This document shows positions 7,676-14,228 of a stretch of 15,363 nt of DNA, one piece after another. The DNA comes from Pseudomonadota bacterium (GTDB lineage Bacteria > Pseudomonadota > Gammaproteobacteria > Pseudomonadales > Pseudohongiellaceae). How positions within the stretch are numbered: the first letter of the stretch is position 1; the number at the start of each line of letters is the position of its first letter. The position numbers and the translations under genes were made by a program. The notes under the pieces were generated by a model. It was not told the origin of the DNA. It ran no database searches and worked only from the letters and a program-made list of their open reading frames with translations. The stretch lies in the NCBI GenBank assembly GCA_022563075.1, contig JADFOC010000009.1:1-15363 (forward strand), written 5' to 3'.

Positions 7676-8170
7676 ATGGCAGACAAACTCAATCCGGGAG
7701 AATTGTTTCCCGATCTTGCGCTGAACATAGCGGGCAATGGTACTCTGTCTTTGCCTGGCGATATTGATTCGCCGCTGACGCTGCTGCTGTTTTATCGTGG
7801 TCACTGGTGACCCTATTGTCGCCGCTTATTAACGGGCTATGCAGAACGCCGTGATGCGTTTCGCGAACAAGGGGTTTCAATCATTGCCGGGACCGTCGAC
7901 TCGGAAGAAAAGACGGCAGAGGTTGCCGCCGATCTCGGTTTTCCTGTTGCCTATGGCATGACTCGGGAAGACGGCGACCGTATCGGCGCCTGGTGGGAAG
8001 AACGTCGAGATCATATTCAGCCTAGTGAATTCGTGTTAAGCAAGAGCGGCAAGGTAATGATGTCGACTTACAGCAATTCACCGATCGGACGCATGGATCC
8101 CGCGGAGACCTTGTCGCTCATTAAGTATTTGAACGACCGGCGCGCCAAAGCCAAACCCGCGGATGAATAA
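7676..8170 (+). CDS. peroxiredoxin-like (AhpC/TSA, Prx-like2) protein with probable selenocysteine: UxxC
   Basis: One frame of 165 codons runs from the ATG at 7676 to a TAA at 8168, interrupted once by TGA at 7808-7810 (codon 45). The flanks read LLLFYRGHW-[TGA]-PYCRRLL. In Prx-like proteins of this type the expected residues are FYRGxWCPYC, so the TGA stands exactly where the first cysteine of CxxC belongs. The frame stays intact for 119 more codons and matches the rest of the thioredoxin fold: GVSIIAGTVDS (66-76), LGFPVAYGM (86-94), a PSEFVLSKSGKV strand (about 114-125) and a C-terminal helix. The natural reading is a selenoprotein of about 164 residues with Sec45 and Cys48 as redox pair, reducing peroxides or disulfides in the cytoplasm (no signal peptide). 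The ATG at 7676 is the first after an in-frame TAG. The alternative is a nonsense mutation or base-call error. Confidence 0.72.
7808..7852 (+). promoter_or_regulatory. candidate bacterial SECIS region downstream of the in-frame TGA
   Basis: Two mutually exclusive hairpins can be drawn just after the TGA. One is GCCG (7821-7824) with CGG-G-C (7833-7837, one bulged G), spanning +11 to +27 from the TGA, about where the fdhF upper stem-loop lies; its loop CTTATTAA has no G. The other is ACGG (7832-7835) with CCGT (7849-7852), a 13-base loop that begins with G, 25 bases after the TGA. The second fits the loose bacterial SECIS rules (loop about 16-37 bases away, G at the loop start) but its stem is only 4 bp. 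Neither is decisive without folding and comparison. Confidence 0.35.
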
Positions 8171-8318
8171 ATAACGGAAGCTGTTAGAATTAATCACGAT
8201 TCCTCGCTCGCTGTATTCTTTTTATTAGCTACCACATAGACATTCGCTGCATTCAACGCGGACGTTGCACAGCGCTACAGCGCCGGCTATCTTAGTCGGG
8301 CTTTTCGGTCTGCTTCTG

Positions 8319-9479
8319 TTACCTTCTATAAATAATCTTATCGCCATAATGGTTTTCAGACAGAAATCCGCGATACCCATCCATCCCTCTGAGATAGACA
8401 TTAAGAAATGACAATGCATAAGCATTGATAATGGTGTGAGATTCATCCGCATCGAGGTAGGTGAGTGGTTCACCGTTGGTAATGCGTTCACCCGTGCCGA
8501 AGCCGTTACCATAGGTAGGGTTATATTGATTCACACTGGTGAAAGTCATGTGGCCCCCGTCTCTTAGCTCTACCAGGTAGCTCGGTCGCAGTGAATTTTC
8601 GTAGTAGAGTCGGTTCGTGGCATTACCCCGTTCACCGATGGTCGAATCTTCGCTGCCTAGCATCATCATAATCGGAGTGTAGGCATTGAGGCGCTCTCCA
8701 ACCGGGCCGCCCGGCGCCAGCAAGACACCCGCTTTGATCCGCGAATCCTGGCTCAATACATTGATGCTGGTGGTTCCCCCGAAGGACATGCCCGAGGCGG
8801 CCACCAGTTCGGTGTCGACTCTGCCGGCAAATCGGCTATCCGCACCGGCATTCATCTTGATCATGGTATCCAGCAGAAAGCTGATGTCGTTGGGTCGATC
8901 GGTTGCAGAGTTTCGTGCCCGTTCCCCGCCACGTAGGACGACTTTACCATCGAGAAAAGTAAATCGGGCGTTACCGGTATGATCTGCTGACATCACAATA
9001 TATCCATGGGACGCCATGTGTTCCACAAAGTAGATATAACCAACTCGAGTTCCGCCACTGCCATGAGAAAACAAGATGAGTGGCCATTCGCCGTCACGTA
9101 CCCCGGCATCACGTACCGAGACATTTTGAAATGTACGATCCAGTTCGGCAATGGTTAGCCCTTCCTTGTAACCATTTAGCCCGGCTTCTGCTGCGTCGAT
9201 GAAGCCCTCGCCCACTCCGCGTAAAATAAATTCGGAGTATTTGTTTTTTGGCATGCCGCGTGCGGCATCGATGGCCGGGTACCATATTTCGGTCAGTAAT
9301 TGTCGTGGACCGCCAGTTTCAGGATCGATTCGGCTATGATCATCCAGTTGCATGCTGGTAACACCAACCGGATAGGGGCCTAGCTGTTCCGGGTCCAGGA
9401 TGCTTTGGCCCATCAGTAGAGGTGAAGCAAACAGAAGGAAAACCGTGAACAGGGAATTGCCGGTGTTAGTAATTTTCAT
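8319..9479 (-). CDS. secreted alpha/beta hydrolase (PAF-acetylhydrolase/dienelactone hydrolase-like)
   Basis: The 386-residue protein has a signal peptide (about 1-24) and an alpha/beta-hydrolase core. The oxyanion-hole region reads LILFSHGSGG (134-143), the nucleophile elbow is GMSFGG (230-235, Ser232), an acidic residue is available in LGSEDST (274-280), and His310 in DGGHMTF completes a likely triad. The spacing, and the ADHTGN element after the oxyanion strand (165-170), fit the family of platelet-activating-factor acetylhydrolase-like and predicted dienelactone hydrolases, which cleave short-chain or oxidised esters in the periplasm or outside the cell. The ribosome binding site is GAGGA, about ten bases before the ATG. 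It converges with the redoxin gene (149 bp apart). The substrate is unknown and no lesion is seen. Confidence 0.87.
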   Translation of the reverse strand: MKITNTGNSLFTVFLLFASPLLMGQSILDPEQLGPYPVGVTSMQLDDHSRIDPETGGPRQLLTEIWYPAIDAARGMPKNKYSEFILRGVGEGFIDAAEAGLNGYKEGLTIAELDRTFQNVSVRDAGVRDGEWPLILFSHGSGGTRVGYIYFVEHMASHGYIVMSADHTGNARFTFLDGKVVLRGGERARNSATDRPNDISFLLDTMIKMNAGADSRFAGRVDTELVAASGMSFGGTTSINVLSQDSRIKAGVLLAPGGPVGERLNAYTPIMMMLGSEDSTIGERGNATNRLYYENSLRPSYLVELRDGGHMTFTSVNQYNPTYGNGFGTGERITNGEPLTYLDADESHTIINAYALSFLNVYLRGMDGYRGFLSENHYGDKIIYRR

Positions 9480-9736
9480 CGTAAGCTTGTCCTCTTTGTT
9501 GTTATTTTTTAGCTGGCATGGATAACTGCCCAGGAGTGGCAGCGACTCACTAGTTTATAGGCCAATCTCCCGGTTGCCTAGTTGTAACGAGGTGAGCATT
9601 ATCGATTTTTCTGTATTAGCAGTTGGTCTTAACGCAGGCCGCAGAGATTGTATTTAATCCCTCCGGCCCCTTCCAATTTGGGCGCTCGCGGCAGCAGTGG
9701 CCAGTCCGGCGGTCGCATTGCCGCCGCCAGCGTTGT

Positions 9737-10726
9737 CTACGCCCTGAGTTTCTGCGGAAATTCACCGATCTCGAAGGGATTCTCGAAGATCTGATGCATG
9801 CTAGCTCCGGCGAGAAGGGCGCGCTTGCAAGTCGCGTTGACCATGGACGGTGCGCCGCTCAGGTAAACGCGCCAGTTTTTGAGATGCTTATGTTGGCTGA
9901 ACGCGAGGTCGTCGGGACGACCGCGGGCAAGGCCCGACACTGCGTTGTCGCCCGAAACTGTGAATACGAAAGAAAAGTTTGAGTATTGTCGCGCCAGACT
10001 TTCCAGTTCATTACCCAGGTAAATCTGGGCACCTTCCCTTTCGCCATGATACAGCCAAATTCTACCGAAGTGTCCGCGGTGCAGCGCGTCTCGTGCAATG
10101 CCCCACAGTGGCGCCAGCCCCACGCCGGTGCCGATCAGGAGAATATCTTGGCTGGTATCCCCTGGCAGGTAAAAAAAACTGCCGCAGGGCGGTTGAAAAT
10201 CGATGACGTCGCCGGCTTGCAACTGGTTATGAATCCAGTTGCTCATGATGCCGTTCTGCATTTTTCTGACATGTAGTTCTAAATATCCATCCAGCGCTGG
10301 CACGCTCGCCAATGAGTAACTGCGTACTACACCATCAGGGCGCCGCAGATTGATGAACTGGCCGGGGTGATAGTGGAGATCCTTCGGCGGGGTCAAGCGC
10401 ACACGGCACAGGCTGGCGTTCACTTTTTCAACCTGATGCACCAGGGCATGGCGGAACATATCGGCATCTGTCGTTCGTGCAATTTCGATGTCATCGCTCG
10501 GTTGCCACTGACAGGCCAGGAAGTAGTTCTGCATGCGCTGGGTCGGTTTCAATTCACTCTGGGCTTGAGTCGGCACTTCGCCGCTCATAGCCTGCATCAC
10601 GCAGCTCTGGTAGATGCCCTGGTTACCGGGGTGCGCAATATCGCAGTCAGCCCCCACCAAAACGTCGAGCACGCTCTTGCCGCGATCGACAGCATAGCGC
10701 TGACCATGAAACAAAATGCTCCCCAT
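9737..10726 (-). CDS. ferredoxin-reductase-like flavoprotein with a degenerate [2Fe-2S] domain
   Basis: The 329-residue protein has the layout of oxygenase reductases: N-terminal plant-type ferredoxin domain (1-85), FAD-binding domain with RSYS (135-138) and PGQF (121-124), and an NAD(P)-binding domain with GTGVGLAPLWGI (199-210) and SGAP (290-293). It would pass electrons from NAD(P)H through FAD. In the ferredoxin domain the usual C-x4-C-x2-C reads G34-x4-Y39-x2-C42, with C72 as the fourth ligand, so two of the four cluster cysteines are replaced by Gly and Tyr while the surrounding residues (QSCVMQAMSGEVP, YFLACQ) are kept. A normal [2Fe-2S] cluster therefore seems unlikely. An AAGGGG ribosome binding site lies eight bases before the ATG. 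No oxygenase gene is adjacent. It is probably still a flavin oxidoreductase, with acceptor unknown. Confidence 0.85.
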   Translation of the reverse strand: MGSILFHGQRYAVDRGKSVLDVLVGADCDIAHPGNQGIYQSCVMQAMSGEVPTQAQSELKPTQRMQNYFLACQWQPSDDIEIARTTDADMFRHALVHQVEKVNASLCRVRLTPPKDLHYHPGQFINLRRPDGVVRSYSLASVPALDGYLELHVRKMQNGIMSNWIHNQLQAGDVIDFQPPCGSFFYLPGDTSQDILLIGTGVGLAPLWGIARDALHRGHFGRIWLYHGEREGAQIYLGNELESLARQYSNFSFVFTVSGDNAVSGLARGRPDDLAFSQHKHLKNWRVYLSGAPSMVNATCKRALLAGASMHQIFENPFEIGEFPQKLRA

Positions 10727-10965
10727 AGATACACCCCTTCATTAGTAGACAGTTCGGCACGTTTTACCGGTGCCGCCAACGCAGTCAAACAATGCATCGC
10801 TGATATCAGATTTGCCGTTTGAGAATAAATTAGAAATTAAATCAGAGAAAAATCAGATCTTCCTAGATTAGGTATAGACTAAAAAAGGGGAGTACCAAAG
10901 GTGTAAATGAGAGACAAGTTGCGAATGTGAGTTTGCTGCCCTGGCGCGCTTTATTAATATAATTG
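10727..10965. other. intergenic region, nothing recognised
   Basis: An AT-rich stretch of 239 bp lies between the reductase and the small membrane protein. It holds the reductase's ribosome binding site at its left end. No RNA gene, clear terminator or convincing coding frame was recognised. Confidence 0.5.
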
Positions 10966-11316
10966 TCATGCATCAATTATGCCCACTAACTGCAAAAAAA
11001 CACCGGTTAGGATGACCAGGGGTCCCGCAAGTATGCTTTTGTATATCCAGGCTAAAGTCTTTAATTTATTGTTGAGTTCATCGTTATCGGATTCATACTC
11101 AATGGGAAGAGACATAAGTTTGCGATACTTCACAAGAAAGCTTGCTCCTTCGATTCCCATGCCGTGCTTTGCCCAGATATGCGGACAGTTATTTTTGATA
11201 AAGTTATTAAATTGAACAAGGCGGAAGTGGTACAGCAGGCTAGACGACATTCCCATTACTACGCCTAAGAATATTAGCTGAATATCCAATGATAATATCC
11301 CTCCGAGCGGCGACAC
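10966..11316 (-). CDS. small membrane protein with two transmembrane segments (UspB-like layout)
   Basis: This is a 116-residue frame that starts with GTG. It has a hydrophobic segment near the N-terminus (about 8-29), a polar middle of about 55 residues with FIKNNCPHIWAKHGMG (38-53), LVKYRKLMSLPIEY and DNDELNNKLKTLAWI, and a second hydrophobic segment at 92-114. Two terminal helices enclosing a charged segment, and the NNCPHIWAKHG stretch, resemble small UspB-like inner-membrane proteins common in gammaproteobacteria. The frame is open upstream of the GTG and no strong ribosome binding site is visible, so the start is uncertain. It is divergent from the lipoprotein gene. No function can be assigned. 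Confidence 0.68.
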   Translation of the reverse strand: MSPLGGILSLDIQLIFLGVVMGMSSSLLYHFRLVQFNNFIKNNCPHIWAKHGMGIEGASFLVKYRKLMSLPIEYESDNDELNNKLKTLAWIYKSILAGPLVILTGVFLQLVGIIDA

Positions 11317-11525
11317 ATCACATTTGTGTAGCAGGTAATCGCCTCTGCCTTGAATACTATTGGAGACTCGTTTTCGCCGATAGTTTCGGAGTATCGCATT
11401 GATCTCGTGCTGATTCCACAGGCGATGAACGATCGAATGGAACTGGCGTAACCGCCGTATTTCAGGCGTATAGTAGCCAGTGCCGCATCACTCTATAATT
11501 GTCGCAGATAAAAAGGGAGGGCCTG
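11317..11525. other. intergenic region between divergent small genes
   Basis: These 209 bp separate the small membrane protein (minus) from the lipoprotein (plus). The right end carries a -10-like hexamer and the lipoprotein's ribosome binding site. The minus-strand frame of the membrane protein stays open through much of this region but has no convincing start there. Confidence 0.4.
11494..11499 (+). promoter_or_regulatory. -10 element TATAAT ahead of the lipoprotein gene
   Basis: A perfect TATAAT lies 32 bp ahead of the ATG, which would put the transcript start near 11506, some 20 bases before the start codon. No good -35 is visible at 16-18 bp, so an activator or weak promoter is possible. 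Confidence 0.4.
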
Positions 11526-11807
11526 ATGCTGAAATTAATCGTGTTAGCCGCCGTAGCAGGCCTCGCAACCACGGCGTGCAATACATCGAAATTGTATTAC
11601 AACAGGTTGAGTGATGAGCAAATCGGTCAATACAATTCGACTGTGGGAACGTGGGATCGGGTTTATTGTGTTTCCGAAGTAAGAGTGGGTAGTCATATCA
11701 GGAAAAGGCACTGCGCCACGATTCTGGAGATGCAAGGCCAAGGCGACCGGTCCGCCGCAATAATTAATGCACTCAATTATGGTAGTAGCGGAATCTTCGA
11801 GCAATAG
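11526..11807 (+). CDS. small putative lipoprotein with a conserved Cys pair
   Basis: The 93-residue protein starts at the ATG at 11526 behind a strong GGGAGG ribosome binding site (11515-11520, five bases). A TTG at 11499 lies upstream in frame, but that longer frame would place the ribosome binding site inside the gene. The N-terminus MLKLIVLAAVAGLATTAC looks like a lipoprotein signal with Cys18 as the lipidated residue, although the lipobox TTAC is not ideal. The mature part holds VYCVSEVRVGSHIRKRHC (46-63), a C-x6-GS-x-I-x4-C pattern resembling a motif seen in many short proteobacterial exported proteins (Cys...GSRI...Cys). Cys48 and Cys63 could form a disulfide in the periplasm. Function unknown. 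Confidence 0.72.
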   Translation: MLKLIVLAAVAGLATTACNTSKLYYNRLSDEQIGQYNSTVGTWDRVYCVSEVRVGSHIRKRHCATILEMQGQGDRSAAIINALNYGSSGIFEQ

Positions 11808-12093
11808 AATTAGTGGCAGGTTTTCGCCGAAAGCATCCGGGCTGGGGCAGGCTTTGACGCTCTGCTATTTCCTGCAAGTGTCCAATAATCACTTTTGTAA
11901 TAATACCTCCGAGGTGGGATCTGGCTTCCAGGATGAATCCCCTCAGCATCGCCTCAATTGTTGTGCCTGCTGCCATCGATACATCACTTCTCTGTCCCAA
12001 TGCTCTTTCCAATTTCCTTTGCCATCCCCCTAACACCACTGATGCGGTAGACTAGCCGCCCTGATATTCCTGAAGCATTCGATAGTCAGTAAC
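11808..12093. other. intergenic region between lipoprotein and uup
   Basis: These 286 bp have no recognised gene. A minus-strand frame of 88 codons with a GTG start overlaps the lipoprotein's 3' end, but it has no family resemblance or clear ribosome binding site. No terminator with a U tract was seen. The ribosome binding site for uup is weak. Confidence 0.4.
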
Positions 12094-12858
12094 ATGCCAC
12101 TAGTTCGTCTGGACAAGATATCTCTCCATTTCGGCACTCAAATCCTGTTGGATGAGGTTGACTTCACGCTGAAGAAAGGCGCCAAGATCGGTCTGCTGGG
12201 TCGCAATGGAGCCGGTAAGACCACGTTGATGAAAATCATCGCGGGAACCGTAACACCCGATGATGGCAGCAGATGGTTGCGACCCGGTGTGGAAGTAGCG
12301 TGGCTGGAGCAATCACTGCCTGAGGCGGATGATCAAACTGTTTACGACATGGTTGCCGACGGCTTGTCCAGCGTGGGTGAGTTGCTAAAACAGTACCATC
12401 ATTTGACCGCCGATTATGAGCATGCAGATATGGTGCAGCTGGAAAAAGTGCAGAGCCAATTGGAAGCCGTGCATGGTTGGAGCCTGGGCCAAAGAGTCGA
12501 TACGATAATTACTCAACTACAATTGCCAGCAGACAAACTGATGTCAGAGCTGTCCGGCGGCTGGCGTAAGCGGGTTGCCCTCGCTCGCGCATTGGTACGA
12601 CAGCCGGAATTCCTGTTGTTGGATGAGCCAACTAACCATCTGGATGAGAACAACATACAGAAGGTCGGTGATGTAATAAACAAGGCGAGAGAGATGACAG
12701 AAGACGGTGTTATCGTATTGATCGCAACTCATGAACATGAGCTAATGTCCTCGTTTACCAGGACAATAGATGTTGAAGAGTTACCATGGCGCCTTGCTGC
12801 CGGTAACACACGATCGTATATTTTTACAGAATGTGGTGAATGGAATTGCAGAAATTGA
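12094..12858 (+). pseudogene. uup: uup (ABC-F ATPase), N-terminal part, frameshifted
   Basis: Uup is a cytoplasmic ABC-F ATPase of about 630 residues with two nucleotide-binding domains, linked to ribosome function and to suppression of transposon precise excision. This half encodes the first domain: Walker A GRNGAGKT (36-43), signature LSGGW (153-157) and Walker B LLLDEPTNHLD (174-184). The match to Uup stops after residue 184. Residues 185-229 (beginning ENNIQKVGDVI) are unlike Uup and read like the D-loop to H-loop stretch of another ATPase (VIVLIATHEHEL, 207-218). The frame then runs out of register (PWRLAAGN...) to a TGA at 12856. The proper continuation of Uup, LLKSYHGALLPVTHDR, is in the +1 frame from 12770. 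Unless a frameshift occurs, the product is a truncated first domain. Confidence 0.85.
12646..12780 (+). other. foreign ATPase-coding segment inserted in uup
   Basis: Between Uup's LDEPTNHLD (ending at 12645) and its LLKSYHGAL (from about 12773) the usual 'IxTIxWLExL' stretch is missing. In its place about 135 bp encode ENNIQKVGDVINKARE...GVIVLIATHEHEL...TRTIDVEE, which aligns in kind with the same part of an ABC-type ATPase (end of Walker B to just past the H-loop). At the right junction TTGAAGAG serves both readings: GTT GAA GAG (V-E-E) in the foreign frame and TTG AAG AG(T) (L-K-S) in Uup. At the left junction CTGGAT is what both proteins would need (LD). Short shared sequence at both ends suggests microhomology-driven template switching. 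Confidence 0.6.
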
Positions 12859-14107
12859 TAGGGGGCACTTGTACCATTTTAAAGGCACATATCAACGTTT
12901 CCTGCAGTATCGTGAACAACAATTAGCCGCCGAAGAAACTGCTAACAGGCTCTTCGACAAGAAGCTTGCGGAAGAAGAGGTCTGGATTCGTCAGGGAATC
13001 AAGGCGCGTCGCACTCGCAATGAGGGTCGGGTGCGCGCATTGGAGGCGATGCGCACAAAACGTGGAGAAAGAAGAGAGTTACAACGAGGTGCGAGTTTCA
13101 AACTAAACGCATCAGATCGCTCCGGAAAGATAGTTGCTGAATTAACCAAGATAAGTCACAGCTTTGAAGATAACCTGGTAATTAGGAATTTTTCCACTAC
13201 GGTATTGCGTGGCGATCGTATCGGTATTGTTGGCGCTAATGGTGCCGGCAAGTCAACTCTGCTCAAAATATTGTTGGGCAAACTAGAACCTACTCAGGGC
13301 AAAGTAAAGCTGGGCACCAAATTAGATGTCGCTTATTTCGATCAGCTGCGAGAGCATCTCGACCTGGAGAAAAACCTCATAGACAACGTATCCGATGGTC
13401 GGGACTTTATTGAAATCAACGGACAAAAAAAGCACATCATAAGCTATCTTTCAGATTTCCTGTTTACCCCGGATCGCATTCGAACCCCGACCAAGGCCTT
13501 GTCTGGCGGAGAGCAAAACAGAGCGATACTGGCAAAAGTTTTTAGCCAACCTGCCAACATTATGGTGCTGGATGAACCCACTAACGACCTCGATATAGAA
13601 ACGCTGGAATTGCTTGAAGATATTCTAATTCAATTCAAAGGTACTGTATTGCTGGTGAGTCACGATCGACAATTTATGGATAACGTGGTTACCAGTCTCA
13701 TGGTATTCGAGGGCGAAGGCGTCATTAATGAATATATCGGTGGATACAGTGATTGGAGTCGAAAAGGGGGCAGCTTGATAAGTTTTGAAGATGCCGAATA
13801 TTCCTCTTCTGCCAAAACCACCCGGACCACAGCAGGGCGGCCACAGGATGAAGTTATTGTCGCCCCAATGCAAAAACTCAAAAAACTTTCTCATAAAGAT
13901 CAGCGTGAGTTGGATGCACAACCTGCACTCATCGAAAAACTGGAGTCACAACAGGCCGAGTTCGAACAGTTGATCTCACAGCCGGAGTTTTATGCGAATG
14001 ACAATGAAAAAGTACAACAAGCCCTGAAGCAACTTGCAAACACCCAAGCATTGCTTGAGAGGGCTTTTCAGCGCTGGGAAGAATTGGAAAAAATCAAGCT
14101 CTCGTGA
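12770..14107 (+). pseudogene. uup: uup (ABC-F ATPase), C-terminal part, out of frame with the first half
   Basis: This 445-codon frame carries the rest of Uup without further lesions: the first domain's H-loop VTHDR (12-16), the inter-domain linker with EEVWIRQGIKARRTRNEGR (69-87), the second nucleotide-binding domain with Walker A GANGAGKS (155-162), signature LSGGE (244-248), Walker B VLDEPTNDLD (266-275) and H-loop SHDR (297-300), and a C-terminal coiled-coil DNA/RNA-binding region (about 370-445, ending FQRWEELEKIKLS). The ATG at 12770 lies just after an in-frame TAG and has no proper ribosome binding site, so it is probably only the first available start, not a real one. Conservation of everything beyond the junction suggests the break is recent or technical. 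The downstream PQQ gene is 121 bp away. Confidence 0.85.
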
Positions 14108-14228
14108 GAAATTAGAGACCTGATCTTAAGCAAAATACCGTTCGCACAAAATAAATAGTACTCTGGCACCTGCTACCCACCGGCCGTTTTGATGCGGTCA
14201 TCCAAGTTAAAATAATTAAGGAGTGGTT

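Noticed and set aside
7958..8170. Stand-alone 70-codon plus-strand gene
   Set aside because: It is only the C-terminal part of the redoxin frame after the in-frame TGA. The ATG is an internal methionine and the fold is incomplete without the upstream part.
8268..8282. GCGCTACAGCGC inverted repeat downstream of the alpha/beta hydrolase as a terminator
   Set aside because: The stem is very short with a tiny loop and no U tract on either strand.
9650..9736. Gly/Ala-rich frame just past the reductase stop, in another frame of the same strand
   Set aside because: It has no start codon, is short and low in complexity, and a reductase of normal length already ends properly with TAG.
10367..10822. 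151-codon plus-strand frame opposite the reductase gene
   Set aside because: It lies almost wholly antisense to a well-supported reductase gene and its translation has no family features.
11773..12039. Minus-strand 88-codon frame with GTG start, between lipoprotein and uup
   Set aside because: It overlaps the 3' end of the lipoprotein gene, has no clear ribosome binding site and resembles no family I know. It cannot be excluded fully.
14193..14216. Promoter TTGATG-N16-AATAAT ahead of the PQQ dehydrogenase
   Set aside because: The implied transcript start would fall inside the ribosome binding site, leaving no usable leader.
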